DNA of 46,698 nucleotides from Oceanospirillum beijerinckii DSM 7166 (GTDB lineage: Bacteria; Pseudomonadota; Gammaproteobacteria; Pseudomonadales; Halomonadaceae): assembly GCF_000422425.1 (NCBI RefSeq), contig NZ_AULT01000050.1, positions 1 to 46,698 of the forward strand. Direction: 5' to 3'. Positions within the stretch are counted from its first letter, which is position 1; every line of letters starts with the position of its first letter. The notes below the pieces were generated by a model, which saw only the letters and a list, made by a program, of their open reading frames with translations, ran no database searches and was not told where the DNA came from. Positions 8,376 through 17,056 of the stretch are shown here, one piece after another. A program made the translations under genes and the position numbers.

Positions 8376-9263
8376 ATGACTCTTTTCGAAAATTGGCGCT
8401 CACCTATTGTCGTGGGGGCTGGTTTAATTCTGATTTCCGAAGTGTTTTTAGTGTTATCCGGTATGGTCATCAAGCATGTGTCTGTAGATCTGCCGACACA
8501 GATGATCGTTTTCTTGCGCAATTTTCTGGGCTTGTTGTTGCTGTTGCCCTGGCTAATGCGTAATGGCCTTGTAGCGATTAAGACTGAGAAACTGCGTTTT
8601 CACTTTATGAGAGCGGGAGTTGGTGTTACCGCCATGACCTGCCTGTTTTACTCCTGGGGCCATCTGCCTTTGGCACAAGCAGCACTGATCAAGCAAACCG
8701 CTCCGTTTTTTATCCCCATGATTGCCCTGTTTTGGCTAGGTGAGCGTATTGGGTTTATAGTCAAGGTGGCTATTTTGATTGGTTTTACCGGCACCGCGTT
8801 TATTCTGAATCCTCAGGAAGGGGCATTGAATATCGGTGTGCTGATTGCTCTGGTCGGCGCTATGTTAGGTGCTTTGGCTAAGGTGACGATTCGTCGGATG
8901 CGGGATACTGAACCGGCACAGCGAATCGTGTTTTATTTCGCTTTCTTCAGTGCTCTATTATCCGCTATACCCGCATTGATGGTCTGGCAGCCAATGACTT
9001 TGATTCAACTGTTCTGGTTGTTGATTCTGGCGGCAACTTCGACTCTGGCTCAACTATTCTTAAGTAAGGCTTATGGTCTGGCCCCGGCAGGACAATTGGG
9101 GCCCTTTACCTATGGCTCCGTTGCTTTTGCAGCTCTGATGGGGTGGTGGTTGTGGGGCGAGGTACTAGAGCTCAATACCTGGTTAGGTATCGCCTTGATT
9201 ACTTCAGGGGGGATCTTAGCCATGACAGGTAAGAGCCTGCCATCGACTGTGGTAGCCAAATAA
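8376..9263 (+). CDS. EamA/DMT family transporter
   Basis: An inner-membrane permease of the drug/metabolite transporter superfamily with about ten hydrophobic helices in two EamA halves. The first half covers roughly residues 10-130 and the second 140-280. The typical helix-10 region TWLGIALITSGGILAM and the short loop AEQ-like LPLAQAALIKQTAPF are recognisable. The chosen ATG gives MTLFENWRSP; a TTG eight codons upstream (8352) is open but is a poor start codon and lacks a ribosome site. It stands alone after the trp terminator. The substrate cannot be predicted; related proteins export amino acids, nucleosides or other metabolites. Confidence 0.85.
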   Translation: MTLFENWRSPIVVGAGLILISEVFLVLSGMVIKHVSVDLPTQMIVFLRNFLGLLLLLPWLMRNGLVAIKTEKLRFHFMRAGVGVTAMTCLFYSWGHLPLAQAALIKQTAPFFIPMIALFWLGERIGFIVKVAILIGFTGTAFILNPQEGALNIGVLIALVGAMLGALAKVTIRRMRDTEPAQRIVFYFAFFSALLSAIPALMVWQPMTLIQLFWLLILAATSTLAQLFLSKAYGLAPAGQLGPFTYGSVAFAALMGWWLWGEVLELNTWLGIALITSGGILAMTGKSLPSTVVAK

Positions 9264-9433
9264 ATTATTTTTTGACCGTGCTACCTTAAGCAAAAGTATT
9301 TCGATGTTTTTTGTAGCGAAAGCATGCCGTACTTTTTGTATAGGTATCAGGTCTTATATGAGCAAAGAGAGGCTTGAGCTTGAGTATTTAACTCAGGGTA
9401 GTGAATGTTTAAGGCTTTTACAGGAGATTAGGT

Positions 9434-9607
9434 ATGATAGAAGTTATTGCTGTTATTGTGTTTGCTTTGATCTTTGGGCTAGCTATTGCACGCAAGAAGA
9501 ATAAGCAGGGCAAAAAACGAATTGGAAAATATTCCAAACGCCGCAGTCATGGTGTCGAGCATGACAATGGTTTGGGTGATGACGGCGGTGATAGTGGTTC
9601 TGACTGA
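9434..9607 (+). CDS. small single-helix membrane protein, 57 residues
   Basis: A small gene with a strong ribosome site (AGGAG, 7 bases before ATG). The product starts MIEVIAVIVFALIFGLAIA, one membrane helix. A very basic segment follows (RKKNKQGKKRIGKYSKRR), then an acidic Gly/Asp tail (DDGGDSGSD). The positive-inside rule places the C terminus in the cytoplasm. No family is recognised. The longer open frame overlapping it in another phase (9304-9504) has no comparable start signal, so this is the better gene. Confidence 0.6.
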   Translation: MIEVIAVIVFALIFGLAIARKKNKQGKKRIGKYSKRRSHGVEHDNGLGDDGGDSGSD

Positions 9608-9683
9608 ACCACTCTTTTTACACACCTTGATACTTAAAGCCTAAATCACTGCGTTACCCGCTTTGGTGGGGATGATTGTCCAG

Positions 9684-10559
9684 CTAGTTTTGTATCAACT
9701 GTCTTAATGTATCAAGTTTAGAGGGCTGATAACTTTGACGCCAGATCAGTAAGGTTTCTGAGTTCGTATATTGAGGGGGTAATGGTAGGCGTTGAATCAT
9801 CTTGCCTAAAGTAACCACCTGCAAGACTGACTCAGGTACGATAGAAATGCCCGTGCCCGCAGCAACACAGGCTATGATGGCATGATAGGAGCTCATTTCC
9901 ATAGAATTTCTAATGCTTCCTCCCTGATTTGTTAACCAGCTTTCCAGCACATGCCGATAGGCGCAGCCAGTACGGAATGTAATCAGGTGTTCGCTTATAG
10001 CATCAGTGGCTTGCGAGAAGTTTTTACTGCTAGAAGCTATCAGGACAAGGTTTTCCCGAAACGCTAATTGTGTACACAGCCCTTGTAGTGAATGTTGGGT
10101 ATGAGGCTCTGCGATAAATGCCGCTTCCAGTTCGCAGTTCTTTACTCTTTCAATCAGACTGGCTGTAGTATCTGTCACTAACTCCACTTGAACTTGTGGG
10201 CAGCAGGCATGATAGGCAGACAGTAACTCCGGTAAACGAGCCGCTGCTGTACTTTCCATGCTGCCCAGGCGCAAGTTGCCACAGGCGACCCCCTCCTTAA
10301 AAGCGTCCTCAGTTTCTTCTGCTAGCTGCAGTAAACGATCCGCATAGGTGAGCAACAGATTTCCTTCTGTAGTAAGTTCCAGTCGACGATTGACGCGATT
10401 AAATAAGGTGACGCCCAAACGTACTTCCAACTGAATAATACGGGTACTGATATTGGACTGAACTCGATTCAGTCGCAGTGCTGCCCGTGTAATACCGCCT
10501 TCTGTGGCAACGGTGCGGAAGATCTCAAGCGTGTCCAGATCAAGGTTATTTAAGCTCAT
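9684..10559 (-). CDS. LysR-type regulator of the nitronate monooxygenase gene
   Basis: A 291-residue LysR-family DNA-binding regulator. An N-terminal winged helix-turn-helix (residues about 5-65, LDTLEIFRTVATEGGITRAA and QSNISTRIIQLEVRLG) is followed by the two-lobed effector domain. It is transcribed divergently from the nitronate monooxygenase gene with 160 bases between them, and T-N11-A sites lie 20-45 bases upstream of its start. In Pseudomonas aeruginosa a LysR regulator next to the PA4202 nitronate monooxygenase controls it, which is the likely model here. The effector is presumably a nitroalkane or nitronate; that part is inference. Confidence 0.88.
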   Translation of the reverse strand: MSLNNLDLDTLEIFRTVATEGGITRAALRLNRVQSNISTRIIQLEVRLGVTLFNRVNRRLELTTEGNLLLTYADRLLQLAEETEDAFKEGVACGNLRLGSMESTAAARLPELLSAYHACCPQVQVELVTDTTASLIERVKNCELEAAFIAEPHTQHSLQGLCTQLAFRENLVLIASSSKNFSQATDAISEHLITFRTGCAYRHVLESWLTNQGGSIRNSMEMSSYHAIIACVAAGTGISIVPESVLQVVTLGKMIQRLPLPPQYTNSETLLIWRQSYQPSKLDTLRQLIQN

Positions 10560-10578
10560 CTTTTTTTAAGATTTTATT

Positions 10579-10603
10579 ATCACTAATGATCATTTTTAAT
10601 GAT
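10579..10603. promoter_or_regulatory. LysR-type operator sites
   Basis: Two abutting palindromes share two bases: ATCACTAATGAT (10579-10590) and ATCATTTTTAATGAT (10589-10603). The second contains a perfect T-N11-A core (TCATTTTTAATGA). The position, just upstream of the LysR gene and facing the divergent monooxygenase, is typical for autoregulation and activation. Confidence 0.55.
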
Positions 10604-10723
10604 GGCTAGCCTAGCATAAAATTAGGGTTTAGCGCAGTTGTACATAGAAGTCACAGTAGAAAATTAGAGAAACAGAAATACTGGGCTCCTATCGCTTTTG
10701 TTTCGTTATGCAAGGAATTTATG

Positions 10724-11797
10724 ATGTCTGACTTACTGTTATCCAATGACCGCAGTATTTTAAGCTTGCTGGATCTTTTGGGCACAGAACTACCTATTAT
10801 CCAAGCCCCAATGGCGGGTGCACAGGATGAAACCTTAACTGTAGCCGTATCAAAAGCCGGTGGATTAGGCTCTTTGCCCTGCGCCATGTTAAAAGCTGAA
10901 CAACTGGATCAGGCTTTGGCAACTATCACTGCCCAGACGGATAAACCTTATAACGTAAATTTCTTTTGCCATACACCTGCTGTTCCTGATGATGTGATAG
11001 AAAAGAAATGGCGAGAGCAGCTCAAACCCTATTACCAGGAGTGGGGGATTGATGGCGACACTATTCCAGCGGGGCCAGGGCGTGCCCCTTTTGATCAGCA
11101 GATGGCTGATGTGTTGCACAAATACAAACCTCGGGTTGTGAGTTTTCACTTTGGTTTGCCGAAGGACAGTCTTTTACAGTCCGTTAAGCAGATGGGAGCC
11201 AAGGTGCTATCCAGTGCAACCACTGTTGAGGAGGCTGTTTGGCTGGAGCAAAACGGAGTCGATGCTATTATTGCTCAGGGTATTGAGGCGGGTGGTCATC
11301 GGGGAATGTTTTTAACTGAAGATCTGGGTAGTCAGAAGGGGACATTGGAGTTGGTGGCTGATATCGTTGACTCTGTTTCCGTGCCTGTGATTGCTGCGGG
11401 TGGCATTATTTCACCGGATGATGTCAGGGCAGCATTAGCTGCCGGTGCCAGTGCCGTTCAGGTGGGGACGGCTTATCTGTTGACCCCGGAAGCAACAACC
11501 TCTGAAATTCACCGTAAAGCTCTGCAGTCAGAACAGGCGCAGCATACTGAGTTAACCAATCTTTTTTCCGGCCGACCTGCACGGGGTATTGTGAATCGCC
11601 TTATCTCTGAACTGGGGCCGATCAATCCACAGGCACCCGCATTCCCTTTGGCGACCTCAGCTGTTGCTCCTTTAAGAGTCGCAGCCGAAAAGCAAGGTCT
11701 TGGTGATTTCTCTCCATTGTGGGCCGGACAAAATACCACTGGTCTGTCTTGCCTGTCTGCAGCCGACCTGACCCGCAAGTTAGGCAGTAGTCACTAA
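10724..11797 (+). CDS. nitronate monooxygenase (2-nitropropane dioxygenase family)
   Basis: An FMN-dependent TIM-barrel enzyme that oxidises alkyl nitronates such as propionate 3-nitronate. Visible family features are the N-terminal IIQAPMAG, the KPYNVNFFCH segment, and IAQGIEAGGHRG with the conserved active-site histidine near residue 192. The FMN-phosphate loops VIAAGGI and GASAVQVGTAYL follow. Length is normal for the family (357). Two ATG codons are adjacent; the second (10724) is 7 bases from AAGGA and fits better than the first (10721). It is divergent from its probable LysR regulator. The physiological role is probably detoxification of nitro compounds. Confidence 0.9.
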   Translation: MSDLLLSNDRSILSLLDLLGTELPIIQAPMAGAQDETLTVAVSKAGGLGSLPCAMLKAEQLDQALATITAQTDKPYNVNFFCHTPAVPDDVIEKKWREQLKPYYQEWGIDGDTIPAGPGRAPFDQQMADVLHKYKPRVVSFHFGLPKDSLLQSVKQMGAKVLSSATTVEEAVWLEQNGVDAIIAQGIEAGGHRGMFLTEDLGSQKGTLELVADIVDSVSVPVIAAGGIISPDDVRAALAAGASAVQVGTAYLLTPEATTSEIHRKALQSEQAQHTELTNLFSGRPARGIVNRLISELGPINPQAPAFPLATSAVAPLRVAAEKQGLGDFSPLWAGQNTTGLSCLSAADLTRKLGSSH

Positions 11798-11830
11798 GCG
11801 CCTTTTCCTGCCCTCATGCCCTGCTTTCTG

Positions 11831-11873
11831 TAGGCTGCTGCTTTTTTTAGGCTGCTGCTTTTTTTAGGCTGCT
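11831..11873. repeat. 17-bp tandem repeat, about 2.5 copies
   Basis: The unit TAGGCTGCTGCTTTTTT occurs at 11831-11847 and 11848-11864, with a partial third copy at 11865-11873. It lies just downstream of the monooxygenase gene. The T tracts could help end transcription, and the array looks like replication-slippage DNA. Confidence 0.6.
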
Positions 11874-11979
11874 ATAGGGCAGTACGGGCTGTTCGAAAGG
11901 CTAAGTCAGCTATTCGTTGGTCTTCGTTTCACGGTGGCTTTTGTGCACATACTTAAAGATCTGATACCGTATGAGTTGA

Positions 11980-12001
11980 AATATATGAAATAACATATAT
12001 T
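11980..12001 (+). promoter_or_regulatory. ArsR operator-like palindrome
   Basis: AATATATG (11980-11987) and CATATATT (11994-12001) form a perfect 8-bp inverted repeat with a 6-base centre, about 95 bases before arsR. The size and A+T-rich symmetry fit ArsR/SmtB operators. A second palindrome with the same half-site lies between arsR and the GAPDH gene. Confidence 0.55.
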
Positions 12002-12095
12002 ATCGACAGCCATTCAGTCCATGTGATCAAACGGCCTGATGGCGGCAGTGTGAAGGCCGGGTGGTATGAGTGCGCTTGAGATATGAGGTGGTTTG

Positions 12096-12449
12096 ATGAG
12101 CGTAGAGACGGTTCAATTCTTTAAGTGTTTAGCGGATGAAACCCGTCTGCGTTGTCTGCTGTTGATTGAACAGGAGCAGGAGCTTTGCGTCTGTGAACTG
12201 ATGGCAGCACTGGATGAGAGCCAACCTAAGATCTCCCGACATCTGGCCCAGTTGAGAAAGTGCGGCATTTTGATGGATCGTCGCCAGGGGCAGTGGGTGT
12301 TTTATCAATTGTCGCCAGAGCTACCGCAATGGGCGAGACAAGTACTGACCGATACGGCTAACGCCAATGTCCATTTTCTGCAATCAAACCTGGATAATCT
12401 GAATAAGATGGGCGCGCGTCCGGAGCGACTCTCCAGCTGTTGCAGCTAA
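12096..12449 (+). CDS. arsR: arsenic-responsive ArsR repressor
   Basis: A winged-helix metalloregulator that leaves its operator when arsenite binds. The sensor motif ELCVCEL carries the two cysteines that, with a third, bind As(III) in E. coli-type ArsR. The DNA-recognition part ESQPKISRHLAQLRKCGIL is nearly the same as in that protein. The C terminus ends in SSCCS, so further thiols are available. The start is the ATG after GAGGTG (12096); a TTG one codon upstream is less likely. It heads the arsR, GAPDH, arsJ unit, and the palindrome about 95 bases upstream suits autoregulation. Confidence 0.92.
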   Translation: MSVETVQFFKCLADETRLRCLLLIEQEQELCVCELMAALDESQPKISRHLAQLRKCGILMDRRQGQWVFYQLSPELPQWARQVLTDTANANVHFLQSNLDNLNKMGARPERLSSCCS

Positions 12450-12476
12450 AAATTTTTGATTCAAATATCTGTTTTT

Positions 12477-12488
12477 TCATATATATGA
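12477..12488. promoter_or_regulatory. second CATATATATG palindrome, between arsR and GAPDH
   Basis: TCATATATATGA is a perfect 12-bp palindrome that shares the CATATAT half-site of the palindrome upstream of arsR. It lies 28 bases after the arsR stop and 39 before the GAPDH start, so ArsR may control an internal promoter here. The alternative is chance A+T-rich symmetry. Confidence 0.4.
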
Positions 12489-12527
12489 CTTTTCATACCT
12501 GTAGCTAAACATTAGGGTGAAGCAAAG

Positions 12528-13544
12528 ATGAGTTCGGTAAAAAAAATCAAAGTCGGTATCAATGGTTTTGGCCGTATGGGCCGCTTGGCAATGCGTGCGG
12601 CCTGGGATTGGCCTGAGATGGAGTTTATCCGCATCAATGATCCTGCGGGGAACGCTGAAACTCTGGCGCATCTGATCACTTTTGATTCTATTCATGGCCG
12701 CTGGAAAGAGGCCAGTGCTGAAGGCGATCAGATGATGATTGAAGGTCAGGCGCTGACGGTCACTCAGAATAAAACTATCGCAGAAACCGACTGGTCCGAT
12801 TGTGATCTGGTGATTGAAGCCTCTGGTAAGATGAAAACCAAAGAGCTGCTACAGGCTTATCTGGATCAAGGTGTTAAGCGTGTGGTTGTGACTGCTCCGG
12901 TTAAGGAAGAAGGCGTGCTAAACGTGGTGATGGGTGTCAACCAGCACTTGTATGATCCTGAGCAGTTCCCGATTGTGACAGCGGCATCCTGCACCACTAA
13001 CTGTTTGGCTCCGGTTGTGAAGGTGATCCACGAAAAACTGGGTATTAAACACGGTTCTATGACCACCATCCACGATATTACCAATACACAAACTATTCTG
13101 GATGCGCCTCATAAGGATCTGCGTCGTGCCCGTGCCTGTGGTATGAGCCTGATCCCGACAACGACGGGTTCTGCCACTGCGATCACCCATATCTTCCCTG
13201 AGCTGAAAGGCAAGCTGAATGGTCATGCGGTACGTGTGCCTCTGGCCAATGCTTCTCTGACCGACTGTGTATTTGAGGTAGAAAAGTCGACCTCTGAAGA
13301 AGAGGTGAATGCACTGCTACAAGAGGCCGCAGAGGGTGAGTTGAAAGATATTCTAGGTTATGAAGAGCGCCCTCTGGTGTCTATTGATTACCGTACCGAT
13401 CCACGTTCCAGCGTGGTGGATGCGCTGTCGACTATGGTGGTCAATGGTACTCAGGTGAAACTGTATGTTTGGTATGACAACGAGTGGGGCTACGCCAATC
13501 GCACAGTTGAGTTGGCCCGTATGGTCGGTTTAATGGATCAGTAA
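12528..13544 (+). CDS. ArsJ-associated glyceraldehyde-3-phosphate dehydrogenase
   Basis: A GAPDH-type enzyme. The Rossmann start is [16 protein letters not shown], the catalytic Cys155 sits in ASCTTNC, and the partner histidine is in TIHDITNTQ (about 182). In arsenate-resistance clusters this enzyme adds arsenate to glyceraldehyde-3-phosphate, giving 1-arseno-3-phosphoglycerate for export by ArsJ. Its position between arsR and arsJ strongly supports that role over central glycolysis. The ribosome site is a modest GGGTGA upstream of the ATG. Length (338 residues) is normal. Confidence 0.9.
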   Translation: MSSVKKIKVGINGFGRMGRLAMRAAWDWPEMEFIRINDPAGNAETLAHLITFDSIHGRWKEASAEGDQMMIEGQALTVTQNKTIAETDWSDCDLVIEASGKMKTKELLQAYLDQGVKRVVVTAPVKEEGVLNVVMGVNQHLYDPEQFPIVTAASCTTNCLAPVVKVIHEKLGIKHGSMTTIHDITNTQTILDAPHKDLRRARACGMSLIPTTTGSATAITHIFPELKGKLNGHAVRVPLANASLTDCVFEVEKSTSEEEVNALLQEAAEGELKDILGYEERPLVSIDYRTDPRSSVVDALSTMVVNGTQVKLYVWYDNEWGYANRTVELARMVGLMDQ

Positions 13545-13694
13545 CCGTCATTTAATCCGTAATTGAATCACGATTGGTCGCTGTGTTTTTGGTAACGGTG
13601 CTGTCATTGCCTTTGCCATCATTAGAGCTTCTCTGTCTCTTTGCAGCGCAGCGACTGATATGAAATTGACGGCTAATACAACTGGAGATAAGTA

Positions 13695-14918
13695 ATGTTA
13701 AGTCAGCTGTCACCGGCGGTGCGTCAGTACCTGATCGTGACCGGAAACTATTGGGCTTTTACCTTAACCGATGGTGCCTTGCGCATGTTGGTGGTTCTGC
13801 ATTTCCATGCCTTGGGTTATAGCCCGTTGGAAATTGCCCTGTTGTTTCTGTTTTATGAGTTTTTTGGTGTGATCACTAATCTGGTAGGTGGCTGGCTGGG
13901 AGCTCATCTGGGGCTAAACCGCACCATGAATATCGGTTTGGCGATGCAGGTGATCGCCTTGTGCATGCTGCTGGTGCCCGCCAGTTGGCTAACGGTACCC
14001 TGGGTGATGGCGGCTCAGGCGCTGTCAGGTATTGCTAAAGACCTGAACAAGATGAGCGCTAAAAGCTCTATCAAGCTGTTAGTGCCGGAAAATGCTCAAG
14101 GTAGCTTGTATCAGTGGGTCGCGATTCTTACTGGATCAAAAAATGCGCTTAAGGGTGTTGGTTTCTTTCTGGGTGGTTTGCTATTAGCCCTATTAGGTTT
14201 TACCGGAGCCATTGGCGCTATGGCGGTTATGCTGGCCGTGGTATGGGTGTTTAGTGTCTTAAGCCTGAAAAAAGATCTGGGCAAAGCCAAAAACAAGCCT
14301 AAGTTCAAGGATATGTTATCCAAGAGCAAACCCGTGAATATGCTCTCTGCCGCACGCCTGTTTCTGTTTGGTGCCCGTGATGTCTGGTTTGTTATCGCCC
14401 TGCCGGTTTATCTGGCCGCAGAGTTTGGTTGGGATCATGCTTATGTCGGTGGTTTTCTGGCGCTGTGGGTGATCGGCTACGGTATTGTGCAATCATTGGC
14501 CCCTTATGTGACCGGCAAACGCAGTGGTCAGGTGCCTGATGGTAAAACGGCTTTTGTCTGGGCTGGTGTGTTGATGCTAACCCCTGCGTTGATTGCATTA
14601 GCGTTAAGCAATCAGGTTAGCCCGCAGATCAGTTTATTGGGTGGCTTGATGATCTTTGGTGCGCTGTTTGCAGTGAGCTCCTCACTGCACAGCTATTTGA
14701 TTGTCAGTTATGCCGGACGTGACGGTGTATCGCTGGATGTGGGCTTTTACTATATGGCCAATGCTGCGGGGCGTCTGTTGGGTACAGTGCTGTCTGGTTG
14801 GATCTTTCAGGTAGCAGGGCTTGAAGCCTGCTTGTGGGTCTCCAGCTTGATGCTGCTGGTAGCGACGGGTGTTTCTTTGGCATTGCCCAGTCAGAAGGCG
14901 TCTTCAACCCGATATTAA
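13695..14918 (+). CDS. arsJ: ArsJ organoarsenical efflux permease (MFS)
   Basis: A 407-residue major-facilitator transporter with about 12 hydrophobic helices. The N-terminal region TGNYWAFTLTDGALRMLVVL and the loop GIAKDLNKMSAKSSIKLLV are characteristic of ArsJ. In other bacteria ArsJ exports 1-arseno-3-phosphoglycerate made by the neighbouring GAPDH, which gives arsenate resistance. GGAGA precedes the ATG. The 150-base gap from the GAPDH stop shows no terminator, so co-transcription is plausible. A terminator hairpin follows at 14963. Confidence 0.92.
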   Translation: MLSQLSPAVRQYLIVTGNYWAFTLTDGALRMLVVLHFHALGYSPLEIALLFLFYEFFGVITNLVGGWLGAHLGLNRTMNIGLAMQVIALCMLLVPASWLTVPWVMAAQALSGIAKDLNKMSAKSSIKLLVPENAQGSLYQWVAILTGSKNALKGVGFFLGGLLLALLGFTGAIGAMAVMLAVVWVFSVLSLKKDLGKAKNKPKFKDMLSKSKPVNMLSAARLFLFGARDVWFVIALPVYLAAEFGWDHAYVGGFLALWVIGYGIVQSLAPYVTGKRSGQVPDGKTAFVWAGVLMLTPALIALALSNQVSPQISLLGGLMIFGALFAVSSSLHSYLIVSYAGRDGVSLDVGFYYMANAAGRLLGTVLSGWIFQVAGLEACLWVSSLMLLVATGVSLALPSQKASSTRY

Positions 14919-14962
14919 GCATCACTTTGTATAGACCGACTTGTATCTTTCGCTAGATGCTT

Positions 14963-14991
14963 CCAGCCGGATTCGCTCTGGCTGGCTTTTT
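14963..14991 (+). terminator. Rho-independent terminator after arsJ
   Basis: CCAGCC (14963-14968) and GGCTGG (14980-14985) form the stem, followed by CTTTTT. It lies 45 bases past the arsJ stop. The next 180 bases are T-rich without a convincing gene. Confidence 0.7.
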
Positions 14992-15170
14992 CCATTTCTT
15001 GTTTATCTTTTTTCACGCTTTCTCTTCTATTCGCTATCTCTGCGTTTATTGGGCTCAGAATATTACTCTGATGTACCTGTTTTTCTTTTGCAGGTTTGTC
15101 TCTATCAATTGGTAGGCTTATCGCTTGTTTTTCAGTTTTGTGGTGTGTTTTTCACTCTTTATCTTTCTGG

Positions 15171-15187
15171 TTGGTGAAAATCACCAA
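15171..15187. promoter_or_regulatory. TTGGTGA/TCACCAA palindrome upstream of megL
   Basis: A perfect 7-bp inverted repeat with a three-A centre (TTGGTGA AAA TCACCAA), about 120 bases before the methionine gamma-lyase start. It may be an operator for that gene. There is no T tract, so it is unlikely to be a terminator. Confidence 0.4.
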
Positions 15188-15306
15188 ATTAGCCGCTTTG
15201 TTACCCATCTATTTGGTGCAAAAGGCCATGGTGAGTGCACTAAGCTTTTAAAAAGAGATCAAAACTATTAAGTAAACCCAAGAATAAGAAGCTGAATAGG
15301 TGTTTT

Positions 15307-16515
15307 ATGAAGCAGTCTGATAAGGCTCACAAGGCCGGTTTTGCAACCCGTGCAATCCACTCCGGGTATGATGCCAGTACAGAGAAGGGATCACTGACCC
15401 CGCCCATCTATATGACTTCAACTTTTGCTTTTGACTCGGTAGAGCAGGGCGCAGAGCGTTTTGCCGGTGAAGCTGAAGGTCCTATTTATTCCCGTTTGGG
15501 TAATCCTACTCAGGATATTCTGGAAACACGTTTGGCTGACCTGGAGGAAGGTGAAGCGGCATTGGCAACGGCATCGGGAATGGGCGCCATTAGTGCGACT
15601 TTCTGGACGCTTTTAAGTGCTGGCGATCATATTGTGGCCGATAAAACCCTGTATGGCTGCACTTTTGCTCTGTTGGAACACGGCTTAACCAAGTTCGGTG
15701 TGACGGTCAGTTATGTCGACTGCTGCGATGTTAAAGCTGTTGAAGCCGCGTTAACGGCTCAAACCCGCTTGGTGTACTTTGAGTCGCCAGTAAATCCAAC
15801 CCTTCGGGTAATGGATATCGCGGCGATCAGCGAAAGAGTACACGCTTACAACGCTGATATTAAAGTGATTGTTGATAACACTTACTGCACTCCAGCACTG
15901 CAACGACCATTAACCCTGGGGGCTGATCTGGTTGTTCACTCGGCGACTAAATATCTTGGTGGTCATGGCGATCTGATTGCTGGTGCTGTGATTGGCGATG
16001 CAGAGACATTGCAACGTATACGCCTGGAAGGTATTAAGGATATGACCGGTGCAGTGATCTCGCCAATGACTGCGTTTCTGATTCAACGTGGTCTGAAAAC
16101 CCTTGAAATCCGTATGCAGCGCCATAGTGAATCGGCACTGAAGATTGCTCAGTGGTTAGCCGAACAGCCGGAGATTGAGCATGTTTATTATCCGGGGCTG
16201 GAAGAGAGTCCATTTTATGAGCTGGCTAAAAAGCAGATGGCACTGTCGGGCGGCATGATCGCCTTTGAGCTGAAAGGTGGCCTGGAGATGGGCAAGCGCT
16301 TTATGAGCAATCTGGAGATGATCAAACGTGCGGTCAGTCTTGGTGATGCAGAAACCCTGTGTCAGCATCCGGCGAGTATGACGCACTCTACCTACACACC
16401 TGAAGAGCGTATAGCTCACGGCATCTCAGAAGGTTTGGTACGTCTGTCGATTGGGTTGGAATCAGTGAGCGATATTCAAGATGATGTTAGGCAGGCGCTC
16501 ACTGCAGCGAGATAA
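15307..16515 (+). CDS. megL: methionine gamma-lyase
   Basis: A PLP enzyme of the Cys/Met metabolism family that splits methionine to methanethiol, ammonia and 2-oxobutyrate. The sequence tracks Pseudomonas putida methionine gamma-lyase over its whole length. It has GFATRAIHSGY, YSRLGNPT, Lys215 in HSATKYLGGHGD for PLP, and the C-terminal HPASMTHSTYTPEER. Cys118 in TLYGCTF is at the position of the catalytic Cys116 that separates this lyase from cystathionine gamma-synthases. It appears to be transcribed alone between a palindrome at 15171 and a strong terminator. Methanethiol production would fit a sulfur-active marine bacterium, but this is inference. Confidence 0.92.
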   Translation: MKQSDKAHKAGFATRAIHSGYDASTEKGSLTPPIYMTSTFAFDSVEQGAERFAGEAEGPIYSRLGNPTQDILETRLADLEEGEAALATASGMGAISATFWTLLSAGDHIVADKTLYGCTFALLEHGLTKFGVTVSYVDCCDVKAVEAALTAQTRLVYFESPVNPTLRVMDIAAISERVHAYNADIKVIVDNTYCTPALQRPLTLGADLVVHSATKYLGGHGDLIAGAVIGDAETLQRIRLEGIKDMTGAVISPMTAFLIQRGLKTLEIRMQRHSESALKIAQWLAEQPEIEHVYYPGLEESPFYELAKKQMALSGGMIAFELKGGLEMGKRFMSNLEMIKRAVSLGDAETLCQHPASMTHSTYTPEERIAHGISEGLVRLSIGLESVSDIQDDVRQALTAAR

Positions 16516-16557
16516 GGCTTGAGTCAGCTCCTTCTGCCTACAGGTTTTATCAAAAGA

Positions 16558-16595
16558 AGCCCGCTTTACTGCAAAGTGAAAGCGGGCTCTTTGTT
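16558..16595 (+). terminator. Rho-independent terminator after megL
   Basis: AGCCCGCTTT (16558-16567) pairs perfectly with AAAGCGGGCT (16579-16588), followed by CTTTGTTT. The stem is strong and lies 43 bases after the stop codon. It is also the end region facing the convergent DCC-family gene. Confidence 0.85.
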
Positions 16596-16642
16596 TGGTC
16601 TAAGTGAAATTTTTTGATGAAATGGATGTAGGTGAAGAATGT

Positions 16643-17056
16643 TCAAGGAACACAGCGGTCACAGCTATCTTTATCTGATCCTGGTTTCTGTAGCCGAGGT
16701 CGATAACGGGCAAAAGTCGTGTATGCCCGGTCAAATAACGGTTTTAGTAACGGCCAGCCTGTAGGGGCCATTAACCAGCCAAGTCCAATAAGTTGATAAA
16801 TCTTTCTTGTAGCCTCCATCCCTTGCAGCCACTGTCCGTTAGCATTACGCAGATGCAAGCTGGCCATAAACTCACTGATCTCTTTTCCATGCTGTTTGGC
16901 ATCAAAATCAGTAGCACTGATATCTATAAAAGTCAGTCCTACTCCTCGATTTAAGACTCTCCTCTTTAGCCAGCGAACCTCTTTTTGGCACAGAGGGCAG
17001 GCTCCGTCATAAAAAAGACTAAAGGTGTCGGTATTTGTCAAAGGTGGTTGGTTCAT
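16643..17056 (-). CDS. DCC (DUF393) family thiol-disulfide protein
   Basis: A 137-residue protein of the DUF393/DCC family. The hallmark FYDGACPLC carries a CxxC pair (Cys20, Cys23) in a thioredoxin-like fold, and the family's second helix region (EVRWLKRR) follows. A second CxxC-like pair (CDRC, residues 132-135) lies at the C terminus, which is less usual. No signal peptide is seen, so it is probably cytoplasmic. It is convergent with megL and divergent from the EamA gene. The family is linked to thiol redox chemistry, but the substrate is unknown. Confidence 0.82.
   Translation of the reverse strand: MNQPPLTNTDTFSLFYDGACPLCQKEVRWLKRRVLNRGVGLTFIDISATDFDAKQHGKEISEFMASLHLRNANGQWLQGMEATRKIYQLIGLGWLMAPTGWPLLKPLFDRAYTTFARYRPRLQKPGSDKDSCDRCVP

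Noticed and set aside
9304-9504. 66-codon open frame overlapping the small membrane protein
   Set aside because: Its start lacks a ribosome site, it is Cys/Tyr-rich in a way typical of out-of-phase reading, and the overlapping frame has a strong site.
14941-15177. 78-codon hydrophobic open frame after arsJ
   Set aside because: It starts with TTG, runs through the arsJ terminator hairpin and ends inside the TTGGTGA palindrome; there is no ribosome site.
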